Assembly: GCA_036971615.1 (NCBI GenBank)
Contig: JAYKKR010000001.1
Span: 3,968,001-4,032,000 of the forward strand
Direction: 5' to 3'
DNA length: 64,000 bases
Source of the DNA: Amyloporia xantha
Lineage: Eukaryota > Basidiomycota > Agaricomycetes > Polyporales > Adustoporiaceae
The notes beneath the pieces were generated by a model. That model saw only the letters and a list, made by a program, of their open reading frames with translations. It did no database searches and had not been told where the DNA came from. Positions 22,585-32,942 of this stretch are shown in pieces (the first letter of the stretch is position 1; each line of letters begins with the position of its first letter). A program made the translations under genes and the position numbers.

Positions 22585-23910
22585 TCAGGGAGTTTTTGTA
22601 ATATAGTCTGTGACATAGGAGATAACTGACTTGATGGCTGTTCCAGAGAGCAGGCTGGTTACATCAGAGTTGCATCGGAGAAGATAGCTGAGTACTGGAG
22701 TATATGTGTTTAGCCAAGCCTCACCTTTCTTCATATTGAGAGCTCCAGTCTCAGGATCCACAGTGGTGTGGGGAAATGTCTGACGAGGAAAGCGTGCCTT
22801 GCATGTTCCAGTCTTGACAAACCCACATCCCTCGTTATGACCATGTATGTTGGATCTAAACACAATATTGTTGACCTCATCTGTATACTCTTTTATCCAT
22901 GTGTCATGTTGCATACAAGACTCACAGTCTACCATATGATCACTGCCATGTTTGGTACAAGGTGGGGCTGCTGGACGAGACATAATCATGGTGGGATTAA
23001 CATATGAGGGGTCTTCTTCTTCCTTCTTCTTTACTTTTTCACTCACATCAACCATTGTACCATTCAAAAACTCACCCACATGCACACTCTCCAAGTACTC
23101 CACCATTCGCTGCTGGAAGTCTGAATTGGGATCCATGATACGATCTCGAATCTCCTGGGGTGTAAGTGAGTTTTTGATCCAGATAAGCATGTGTAAGTGA
23201 AGAGTGAGACGTCCTTGTTGCTCTACTGTGCCGTAGTAGGCTGCAGTATCACCATAGACCCCTCTGTGATCAACTCCAACACCTAAGACATGTTTAAGAA
23301 ACAATTCAACCATGACTTTGAAGAAGCGTGCACCTGAAACTGGATTGTTGGCAATCAGTCTTTTACGTAGATCAGGGTGAAGAATGTGTGGGTGGAACAT
23401 CTCTTGGGTGTCTGCAAAGTACAATGCAAGAGGATGGGATACATCAGAAGGAGCAAATGTTATAAACCATGATGGAGCACCCAGAGATGCCGTCAGAGCC
23501 CATATTTCATTACGCATTTGTTTCCGGTTTGTGGAGGAGCCTTGAACTTTGTGAGCAACATGGTCTAGATCATTGATAATTGTAAAACATGCCTTCTCTT
23601 CTTCACTCTCAGGCTTCACAGGTCCTTGGCTCAATCGCTTGATCAGATCTTCTAGTGTGGTCATGGGGACATTTAGTATGCGGTTAGTAATGTCAGCAAA
23701 GTTCTTACGGTTGGTAAGTAAATACCCACCTGTTGTGGAGTTCTTTATCTGCTCATGATTAAATGCAACCAGTGGAAAGTAGCGGTCAAGTTGAAATCGT
23801 TTGTCATGATACATAAGTAGCTGCTGCTTACGCTTTGTCTCAGAGACGGTAGTCACACCTTTGATATTGTTCAATCCACCAAAGCCATAAGGAAAAAGCC
23901 ACGGAAACAT
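22585..23910 (-). CDS. Rep endonuclease part of Helitron protein (E3)
   Basis: A 441-codon frame begins in the Helitron-like N segment (FPWLFPYGFGG). It contains the HUH metal-binding motif in GRLTLHLHMLIW, then Cys pairs of a zinc-binding type (CTKHG, CESC). It ends with YVTDYITK, the YxxxYxxK signature of Helitron Rep whose tyrosines cut and join DNA. E3 keeps the whole region, whereas E2 has lost about 135 bp after the HUH motif. The frame ends immediately after YVTDYITKTP because of the 22585 homopolymer difference. Upstream, the true reading is LYHNPQLYPQ before FPWLF, in a frame one base off from the preceding N-terminal frame. That shift is present in E2 as well. Confidence 0.9.
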   Translation of the reverse strand: MFPWLFPYGFGGLNNIKGVTTVSETKRKQQLLMYHDKRFQLDRYFPLVAFNHEQIKNSTTGGYLLTNRKNFADITNRILNVPMTTLEDLIKRLSQGPVKPESEEEKACFTIINDLDHVAHKVQGSSTNRKQMRNEIWALTASLGAPSWFITFAPSDVSHPLALYFADTQEMFHPHILHPDLRKRLIANNPVSGARFFKVMVELFLKHVLGVGVDHRGVYGDTAAYYGTVEQQGRLTLHLHMLIWIKNSLTPQEIRDRIMDPNSDFQQRMVEYLESVHVGEFLNGTMVDVSEKVKKKEEEDPSYVNPTMIMSRPAAPPCTKHGSDHMVDCESCMQHDTWIKEYTDEVNNIVFRSNIHGHNEGCGFVKTGTCKARFPRQTFPHTTVDPETGALNMKKGEAWLNTYTPVLSYLLRCNSDVTSLLSGTAIKSVISYVTDYITKTP

Positions 23911-23929
23911 CTGTGGATAGAGCTGTGGG

Positions 23930-25508
23930 TTATGATAAAGACTCTGGGTTCTTTGCCTGCCCTATGCCCAGCACTTTTCCAGTCTTGAATTGATGGATTG
24001 CCTTGGCAATGACTGCTCTGGGATTCTCTGCCATCATATGCATCAACTGATCACCAGTTAGACCTTGCACTGCAAAAGGTACAGGCCCCTCCGTTGTTCC
24101 CTTGCCTTCACCAGGTCCATTGACTGCAGTTGCTTCAGGATCTTGATCCCAGTATGCCTGATGATAGTCAATAATCACTGGAGGCACATCCTCTGGATAC
24201 TCATTGAGATTTTTGTATGAGATGGACAGATCTGCATAGTCCTCATGATTCAGTTTGAGCCATTCCAATGCCTTTGCAACCTTGTCACGTCTCACCAGAA
24301 AGGGAGTCCGCTTGTGGTCCTTCTCTGTTGGTCTGTTAGGCCCAATGTATAAGAATGCAAATACTTCATCAAGCTGTGCTCTGCTTGGTGGAAGTTCAGC
24401 ATAAACCTCAGGCATTGGAACTGAGTGACAGATGACATTAGCCTGCATACGGAAACTGCCACTGACTTTGACCTCTGCTATACAGTGGTTGTGTTTGACA
24501 CGAGCGACAAGCATTTTTTCAACCCAAGTAAGATCACAGAGTTGAGATGGAACCTCTCCAATCCAAAGACCATTGGCAGTAAAAAGAGCGCACACAGCGC
24601 ATGGCAGTTCAATGAACCTATTCTTATTCATGTCTGAGTGAAATCCATTGACCACATCAGTGATAAGTTGAGCAGATGGTGCCTCTGGGGGAAAGATATT
24701 AAATGAAGTGTCTGTACCATCTTCTTCAGTTTGCTTCTTAACACATATGTGATCATTCTTGATAGTAGGCTGTTGTTTTGGCTTGACAGAGTGTTCTTGT
24801 TGTCTCAACTTGTCCCGATATAATTGACATTTCTGTGCATTGGTCAAGGGATCTGTTTTCAGTGTAAATAGTGATACAAATGAAGGACAAGACACACATT
24901 TGTGTTCACCCAATGTACGTGCCATTTCATCCACCTTCATGCGTTTGTAGTGAACTGATATGCTATGCAGACCAAGTACCTTTTTCAAAGAAGCACCGGA
25001 TAGACGGCTTGCCAGTGTTTTCAATGGCACATCTGCCAATATAATATCATCGTCTTCATGGTATCTATCTTTATCAAGGAGAACATAATCTGCAAATTGG
25101 TATTTACCATCAGAATTTACAGATGGTGTACCAAAACATACAAATTGTTGCAGATCTTGGAAGGACCAATACCGGCTTTTCTTGGCAGCCAACCCTCCAC
25201 CCACTAAGGATGTATCTAAATGTGAAAACTTGACTTGATAGCATTTACATTGAGAATGTTTGCCAACATTACCAGAAAATAACCCAGCTGACATGCTCTT
25301 ATATATCAGAATGCTTGCTGAATACACTCTGAAGTCATGTCTCCTGATGTGATTGCGCATACAGTAGAGGGATACACTTTTTATCTGGGCTTTGATATCA
25401 AAAATGGGCATAAACAGAATCAAATGAAGCTTATACACCAGTTTGAGTGAGCATGAATCTGGACATGGTTTGATGACATAGCATTTGTTATTTGTATTGT
25501 GTGACTCC
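23930..25508 (-). CDS. N-terminal region of Helitron protein (E3)
   Basis: This region resembles the N-terminal domain of fungal Helitron proteins (DUF6570-like). It has a Cys-containing segment (CAVCALFTANGLWIGEVP), then LTWVEKMLVARVKHN, LPPSRAQLDEV and TPFLVRRDKVAKALEWLKLNH. These last blocks are typical of the stretch ahead of the Rep core. The open frame extends upstream to 25900, but that part is non-coding in character (it contains the palindromic repeats), so I prefer the ATG at 25508 (MESHNTNN). The frame closes at 23930, 1 nt out of phase with LYHNPQLYPQMFPWLF. E2 shares this shift and has an additional one-base loss near 39547. Confidence 0.75.
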
Positions 25509-25515
25509 ATATAAT

Positions 25516-25735
25516 ATATGAGAACGCGGGTGAACGCTCTGTCGCCAAGCGACACGGATTTGTATATGAAAGTGCCCGCCAACACTTTGTCGTCAAACGA
25601 CACGGTATTTATTTCAAGAGTGCCCGCCAACACTCCATTTGTATGTGATGCTGTGATATCTAGATCACATAAAGAGACAGAATGGTTATCGGCTGATAAT
25701 GAGTGGGTACGCACTGCATTTTTCTCGTAGTAATA
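25516..25735. repeat. Short palindromic tandem repeats upstream of Rep (E3)
   Basis: Imperfect units of about 45 bp each contain a short dyad (GTCGCCAAGCGAC, then GTCGTCAAACGAC) and the shared text GTGCCCGCCAACAC. The same block is at about 1100-1210 and 40560-40670. Its position just upstream of the likely Rep start makes a regulatory role possible, but this is inference from location. Confidence 0.6.
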
Positions 25736-26102
25736 CCCAGATATTGCGACAGACTCCATAAGGAGTATAGGCAATAATTTCAGAAGAAAGCATAGCCACA
25801 GCAGGGCCACCAAGGTGTGAGTTTTTGACGATTGCAATAACATGATGTATGGTAGAAGCAATGGTCGAGTGAGAGATGTGGAACAGAAAGCATTTGCCAC
25901 GTCATCACCATTCCCAAAGTCACATGATCAGATCACAGTCATGTGACAAGGTTCAGATCACATGACATGACCCATAACCGCCCTCAAAATCAAATCAAAG
26001 ACTCTTTCTATTATTCTGGTGCAAGTTGAATATACGCAATTGAATTGAACATGTCATTGAATAAGCAGAAGTACGCAAGATACATGAGAGACACAGCTGA
26101 CA

Positions 26103-28452
26103 TCAATCATTGCTAGTACGGGCAAGTAACATAACAGCCATGATATTGGTGGAAAGTGTGTCGCCTGAACCCTTGTTGAACTTTCCAACCGTATGCAACA
26201 CACCGACAAGCGATGCCTCTGGAATCTCACCTTCAAAGACTGGACATTTGGTCGCAATGTCTTTGAAGTTGAACTCCAGATTCTTGCTGCGCTTGCCTTG
26301 GAAGTATGCAGAGCAGTCCCGTACAGGAACTATGGAGCATCAGTAATAATACATATACAAGTCAAGAACTTTCTTACTGTGGTCCCAAGGTTCAAGAACA
26401 TGCGTCCTGGTAGGGTACCATACACCTCCCTGGTGGTTGACGTTGGAGGATCTGTTGCTTCCTTTGACCGCATTCTTGAGTCTGTCTGTGTATGATCCAG
26501 ACGCTATATTATGGTTGAGAGTGTGATACAGATAGCTCATATAAGTGCGCACTTACAGGATGTTGGATTGACAGGTGCTTTGGTGTTGTGTCGTGTTCCA
26601 ATACCTAAGCCATTGCCAAATGAACGAATATTAAGAGGATTGGCATAGACATGACCATAGAAGCCACATGCGAGCTGCCACTCCTGCATCAGCGGATGAA
26701 TGAGAATGTCCTTGACGTATTTTCCACCAGCTTCTCGTGGCACAAAAAGCTGAGATCTTATGACAGATCCATACGTGACGCATATGACAGGTTCAAACGA
26801 CACATCCAGGCTGAGAGTGGCCTTGGCAGTTGCATTGAAGTTGTTGTCAATGTCGCTGACACGTGCTGGGTTCACAACACGCGTATCAAACTGAGGTGTG
26901 GTTATCAGTTTGACCAAAGCTCTGTGGTGTTGTATTTCATTAGATGCACCGATGAGGAGCACATGAGATTCACATACCTCGTGTTGATGGGCTGTGGAGT
27001 AAATATGTCGAGTGCCAAAGACAGCAGGATAGGCATAACATCAGACACAAGTTCAACAGCACTAATTGTTCATTGAGTCTCCACAATATAGGTGTCTAGG
27101 ACAATGGATATACATACTCATAAGGCGGAACATCCTGGTAAAAGTCCTCCAAAAGAGGATCCCACAGCTCTCTGCTCAGCATTCCAGCTATCTTGGGAGA
27201 GTCCTTGCCCTTTCCCTTCCTATATGAGAAGTGAGCAGGCATATATCACAGTCGAATTGACCATACATACCTGGGTGAGGCCATCTTGTTCTTGTCAGAC
27301 ACGTTGATGTTGCTGACTTCATTGTCTGAAGATGCTTCATCCGCAATGAGCTCACACCGCTTGTTGGGAGAGTTTGTCTTGGATTTCCTTGGCGGAGTGT
27401 CAGCCAAAGTTGGGAACATTGTAAGATTGACATACCTGCCAGGAGTAGTATGAGCCATATCATCATCGCTGTCAACATTGCTCGCCAACCAGGTATTCTT
27501 GACAGGACTAGGCCTGTATCTGTGAACATATAAGCAAAAACCATAAGCGCAATATAGCTGCACCTACTCCATTCCGTCTTCCGAGGATGACATGCTACCC
27601 GTGAACGCAGGAGCTAAAATCTTTTTGGAGGAGGGGCTCGGGAAGATTGTGCTTTTGCCCTTCTTGACAGGAGACGAAGATGCAGATTCCCTAGGGCAAT
27701 ACAGTCAACACAAGATTGACCTTATAAGACGACAAAGCAATACTCACTTCTTGGGTGTCGCCATCTCAATCTCAGCAAGCTTTCCCTGCAGAGTGTGAAG
27801 TTCTCCTTGCAACAACTTGAACTTCTTCCACTCCCGGCGACTCACTACAAACACACGATGGATTGCCAGCATCGTCTTCAGATGGCATGTCTACATCCTC
27901 CTCAACCCTATGCAAAATCAGTGATTGTGATGTGAACAACAAGATAATAATTACTTTTGACTTGCACGCCCTTTCGCAGCAAGCACTTGACTAGAATGCG
28001 CTATAAGCATATATATCAAAGCGGCAAAACCAAACATACCTTGTGCCAAACACATCGCTATTGCAATACCATTATCAGCACAAAATAAGGACAATAGATT
28101 TCAACATGCATACTCATCGTCCTTTTTGATCCTATGTAACATATAATGAGAAACAAGATAACAACAATCCAAGTCCTTCTTACCTTTTGATACGGTCAGA
28201 TGTGTATTCCCTGTGACGTACAGTATTAGAGCAAGCATACAATGCCAATAACAAATAGGATCACTTACTCGGCATCACTGTCAGATATACTCCCAGCTGA
28301 GATTGCTTTGCGACCACGACCACGACCACGACCTCTGAAACAAGAGACATGGTCAGGACATGGACCAGATGTTCAGATAGAACAGAGTCATACTGGCCAG
28401 GCGTCCCGCGGTTTGAGGTTCCACGGCCACAAGCTCGAGCGCGTGGTGCCAT
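26103..28452 (-). CDS. Acidic multi-exon cargo protein, function unknown (E3)
   Basis: I can follow about 14 exons from ATG 28452 to TGA 26103. The N-terminus has a Gly-Arg run (GRGRGRGRK) and many tiny exons. The middle is Ser/Asp/Lys-rich with nuclear-localisation-like basic patches. The C-terminal half is more globular, with VSFEPVICVTYGSVIRSQLF, HPLMQEWQLACGFYGHVY and FEGEIPEASLVGVLHTVG. Proteins with this C-terminal pattern (a short 'PVxD' segment, then 'IPxxSxVxVxHTV') recur in mushroom genomes near transposons, as far as I know without a known role. The E3 copy has one extra C in a run near 27833 that shifts the frame; E2 does not. It ends about 0.6 kb upstream of the Rep start on the same strand. 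Confidence 0.7.
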
Positions 28453-29060
28453 CTGGGAGAGGAAGAATGATAGAGAGCGGATGGACGTCTCTGGAGAAGA
28501 TGGGCTTGCGACGGGGTGGCTTTTATCTGGGTTTGACTCGGAAGAGATAGGAATCCAGACACCGGAGAGTTACGGTGGAAAGGCACTGGGGTCATGTACG
28601 TTCATGTGCTGGACCAATGATATCTTTCTACGTGACAAACATTTCTTTGGGGTGAGATGTAAGAGGATCGGTGGTCACAATTCCGATGCCCGATGCATAG
28701 ATCTCAGTTCTATCGTATGGTGGATCTACAATCCAGGTGAATTCTCATCAGAATGTCTCGAGCTGTATCACCGAGCATACCCACTTTCCCTTGACCTCCC
28801 ACATCGCATTCATCTCCATTAGATGAATGAAATGGGTCTGTAGAATGAGACAATTTAGATGCAGAAAGTGTCGAGGATGTATCAGTACTAGACATGCATG
28901 TTTTGTCCAATTGCATCTGTTGCGAGTGCACGGCAATATTACCATAACCGGGGTAGATCGGAAACACCATCTGCGCTCAGCCACAGTCATCTAGATGTGA
29001 GCAAGACATCTGACCCGCTTTCAACGCCCACCTAGTCGACTTGTCTGTTCCACCTGCAAG
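28453..29060. other. Intergenic region between divergent cargo genes (E3)
   Basis: This is the shared upstream region of the acidic gene (minus) and the 308-aa gene (plus), so a bidirectional promoter is possible. A minus-strand open frame of 86 codons (28710-28970) exists in E3, but a one-base difference near 43980 removes its start in E2. I do not call it a gene. Confidence 0.5.
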
Positions 29061-30261
29061 ATGGCACTTGCAATTCTGTATGACGACAAGGACAAGTATC
29101 GTAAGTCTATGTGATGCTCTGTGAGTTTCAGCCTTATACTTACAACAAAACAGAACAGATGCTGAGCGAGGTTCTTGTCACACGCGAAAAGGATTTTGGT
29201 CGTGCACATCTGGAACACTTTGCAGCCGTACGTCATCTCAATGTAACTGTACCTTCTGCTCACTGTCGTTTAGCCTGATGTTGCATTCCAAATGCTCGAT
29301 CCTTTTCCATCTGAGTTGCCTGTGGGCAAGAGACGTCAAAAATGTGAGCTGGTATGGCGTGGTGAGGGATTGAGCACAAGTGCACCGGAGGAAGCGGTGT
29401 TGTCGCTGCTGGGATATGTATATGAGAAGAACCTGCCTCCTATCCTTAATGGTAGCCAGTGCGTCAGTATGGACTTTGTTCTTAATCGACAACTGACCTA
29501 TCTCATAGACTTCCACGACACCTGGGGAACGCAGAGCAGTCCATCACCCTGACAGGCCTGGGTGTGGACTGTTTTGAGCGGTATGTGCGAGGTGTCTTGG
29601 CTATCCACGGCGTCTTGGCTAGTCATCTTGCTGGACACGCATTGGGCCCTTGGAAGCCGACTCACCTCAACGATGATCTGGTTCTCAAATTCTCTAGCCA
29701 ATACTTTGCTCATCCCCGAGAGGCAAAGGGACGCATCTCTCAGCCTTTGGGTAAAGATGTGGACCCTTCTGGAGTGATGGCCAAGCGTATTACGACTGAA
29801 GTACATCTGGAGGAGAACCAAGTGGAGTACTATCAGTGTGTCAGCCGCGAGTAAGTGGTCATTCAGTCTAAGACGTGCTGTTGCTCACCAAACGGAAAGT
29901 CCTTTGAAGATGAAGCGTCTCAAGCCGTCCAACATACATGTGGGCAATCTGGTTGAGATACAGGTTGTTTTTGGCACCGTTCCCACCTTTGACGGCAGCC
30001 ATCTGTTCTTATGCAAACTGAAGTCAGTATGCGTCATGGACCGCACGGTGCAAGAGGTAAGCACACACCAAAGTTGGATGATTCAAGGTTTGATGAATTT
30101 GCCAGGTCGTGCAACAGCAGCGTATAGACAAGCTTCTGAAGTGTGAGCTTTCCCCAGTGAAGCAGATCAAGCGACGAGTGGGATACAGAGTAGATGATAG
30201 CAGTGAAGATGAAGATGGGTCGCATTCTCTGAAGCGCATGCACTTGTCAGAAGATGTCTGA
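29061..30261 (+). CDS. 308-aa cargo protein of a recurrent fungal transposon family (E3)
   Basis: The predicted exons are 29061-29100, 29154-29227, 29274-29462, 29540-29850, 29900-30056 and 30106-30261, which sum to 309 codons with no frame break. The key segment is VHLEENQVEYYQCVSR, then PSNIHVGNLVEIQVVFGTVP and LKSVCVMDRTVQE. An 'EENxVxYxxR … VGDIVExQxSFxxxP … LxSIxLLD' pattern is very common in Agaricomycete genomes next to transposon genes, and I know of no established function. The C-terminus is acidic then basic (DDSSEDEDG…KR). It is divergent from the acidic gene and convergent with gene X. The splice sites of intron 3 are the least certain. The copy in E2 is intact. Confidence 0.75.
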
Positions 30262-30478
30262 GGATCGGCAATATGACTGAACCGATTATAAAACTCTATT
30301 CGATAATAGATGGTTGTTGCTCGCTAATGAGAGACGAATCAAACAAGAATAGCTATACGTACCTTCAGTTTGAGAAAAGCCCACTTGCTGGACACCCAGA
30401 GGGGCTACAAGAAATAGCAATCGATTGAATACGCAATTTGAAAGATACAAATGATGAAGTTTCATTAAAGTCATTCAA

Positions 30479-32931
30479 TCACTGTTTCCCTGCGCCCCTC
30501 TTCCCCTTCCCCTTCCCGTTTCTTTTTCCTTTTTCCTTCCCTCTCCCCTTCCCCTTCCCTTTTCCCTTCCCATAAATCCTATAGAACTTACAGAGCAGAT
30601 GCTCCATCATAATGGGATCAAAAACAATCTGAGCGCGAAGATGAAAGGAAATATTACGCTCAAGATACTGGAAGACGTCCACAAATGCCTTGGAGACCAC
30701 CTCCTCATCCTTGCAATCAACAGGAACCAACTGCATAAACTCCAGCGCGTGCAACGCACCCTTTCCAATGATGAGAACTTGCTGACCCATCTCCACAGCA
30801 GAAGGCGCTGTGACCTTGCCTGCATAGACAAGATCACAAGTGAGCAATGTAGCGATCAACTCACCCATCTGCTGCGCACGCTGCTTGATAAACTTATAGC
30901 AAGTTTTGAATGGAAGAGGGCCTCCTTCATGCTTGCCCAACAAAAGCTTCCACTGGTTCTCCAGTGAAAAGTAGGAGCTAGCCAACCGGGGGTTGCGTCC
31001 AGACATGCAAGCACCATATGCAGAGAGATTGCAGAGATAAGTGTCGTCCTTGCCCTCTGCCCACTGCTTCCACATGTGAAGACTGGTCCAGTAGTTGGGC
31101 CCCTCCAGCACAGACTGCGTGCCAAAGGTGATACCACGCCAGATACAAGCACTGGCAAAACCACCAGGTTGGTCAATGTGGTCAGGATGGAAGGGTCCAG
31201 ATGCATCCAAAACGCGAAGTCGAGAAGGGGCATGCTCACAAAAGGGAAGCTTCTTGTCAGCGTCGCGATAGACCTGCTCAACAAGCTTGCTACAGTCAGC
31301 AGGGAGTTGGTTTGGAAAGGGAACAAGGGGCAGAAGTTCTTCAACAAAGTGAAGAATGTCCTTGTAGGAGTTAGGTGCGAACAAATATGGATCAAGATGG
31401 GGAATGTGCTCAGTTGGAGGTGATGCGATGGTGGAGAGACGATGAGAAAGAAGGATGCACTCATGAGTGACAGAAGAGATATCAGTGAGCAACTTCCTCT
31501 CTGGCGAGTTGTCATCTGCCAGAGCGCTGTTCAAAAGAACATTGTAGAAGTCTTCAAGATGAGAAAGATGGAGCGAGGAATGTCTGAGCTTAGTCTGCAA
31601 GACAGTTTGTTTCAGATGTAAGGCAGCAAGCCAAACACCGTCGACGAGCAAGACATCTTGAGAACGAGTAGTGGAGATGAGGAATTGGACAAAGTAGGCA
31701 CCAAGGCGAGAAGTGTTGGTGGAATATCCAAGCCAGAAGCGAAGGACTTCATTGAGAATCTGACAAACACGATCGGTGATAGCGGTGGGAGTCTGAAAGA
31801 TACCGCGACAGTGGAATTTGTAAGACTCCACCTTGGCAGACAACGCAGGAAGATAAGTGTGAGGAAGAAGAGAGACCCAGTAGTCGTTGTCGCGAGACCG
31901 AGCCAAGACAGCATCATAGATGTCCATAGAGAGTCTCTCCAGCCAGGTTGACGTACTTCTGATCTGCACATTCAACACCAAGTCCATCACACAGCGACAG
32001 TGATCCATACAGTCTTTGTCCAGCCACATCCAAGCATAGCTGTTGGCTAGCAGAGCCTGCTGACGAAGCAAACGCATCTCCAGACCTTGGATCTTTGACT
32101 TTATCTCCACAAAGTCAAAGTCGCCTTCCATACCAGCAACTGTAGAGGCCATGTCAGGAGAGAGACGCTCCTTACTAGTGTAGCCTTTCAGGAAGCAATA
32201 AAGACGGGTGTGGAAAGCTTGCTCATGCTGGAGAAACTGAGGAGTTGACAGCATGGACTGGTGGATCTGAGTCAAGTTGTCCAACGTCTTCTGAAGATTG
32301 TCACATGAGAAGCACTCAAAGACGTCAGCAATATCTAGAGAATAATTTATAAGACACTGATGCTATGAAGATAGCAAAGATGCATACCATGTGACAACAC
32401 TTCAGACTTAGAATTTCCTCCATCTGTGCTCGCGTTCTTGTCTTCTTCAAACTCCTGTTCTATATGGAAATTAGAATGTAAAGGAACTGTGACATTCTGC
32501 AAGACGTACCACTCATAAACTCCTCAAAAGCATCAAAAGTATTACCCGACTGCGCGTCCATGGGCAAGCCTTCTTCTGCATTATCCGAAACGCCTCCAAC
32601 TAACACATACATCAATTTGTGCATATCTATCTATCTACTTAGACATACCAGCTTTCAGGCGCTTGCTAGAGCGTGTAGCAGAGCCAGATGCCTGCTGCTG
32701 CATCTGCTCAAACAGTGCTTGAGAGCGCAACCTCATGGCAGAGGCAATATTATCCAAGCTAGTATCTGTGCAACAAGTTAGACAAGTCAAAAAGAAATAA
32801 AGCGAATGCTTACTAGCTCTCAATATGGAATGCAAATTTGCTTCTTCTTCTTCTTCTTCCTCAGCTTCTTCATGCTGACGCTTCTGACCCCTCTGTTTCT
32901 CAGAGTTGTTGCCTGGAAATTGTGAAACCAT
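30479..32931 (-). CDS. Gene X, 750-aa cargo protein (E3)
   Basis: Five exons (32931-32814, 32765-32649, 32599-32510, 32459-32388, 32334-30479) give 751 codons in frame. The first 130 residues are low complexity and acidic, with an E-rich tract and a Gln-rich stretch. The remaining 600 are helical and globular, with recognisable blocks MWLDKDCM, YSTNTSRLGAYFVQ, LVDGVWLAALHL, ASACIWRGITFG, YGACMSGRNPRLA and SFENQWK-like YFSLENQWKLLL. The tail is a Lys/Gly repeat (GKGKGKGRGKEKGK) likely to bind nucleic acid. I recognise no catalytic motif. It follows the dioxygenase on the same strand by only about 10 nt. The same order (dioxygenase then gene-X relative) is seen at 55.7-59.1 kb. A partner of the dioxygenase is therefore plausible. 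Confidence 0.8.
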
Positions 32932-32942
32932 GTTAGAATAAA

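Noticed and set aside
25509..25900. Start of the Rep protein at the first ATG of the long frame (25900)
   Set aside because: The added segment overlaps palindromic repeats and reads as non-coding; the ATG at 25508 is followed by family-like sequence.
26651..27076. 141-codon plus-strand frame opposite the acidic gene
   Set aside because: It is the complement of a minus-strand exon that fits the splice chain and has protein-like conservation.
28710..28970. Small minus-strand gene between the divergent cargo genes
   Set aside because: The start is lost by a one-base change in the otherwise near-identical second copy, and there is no splice or domain support.
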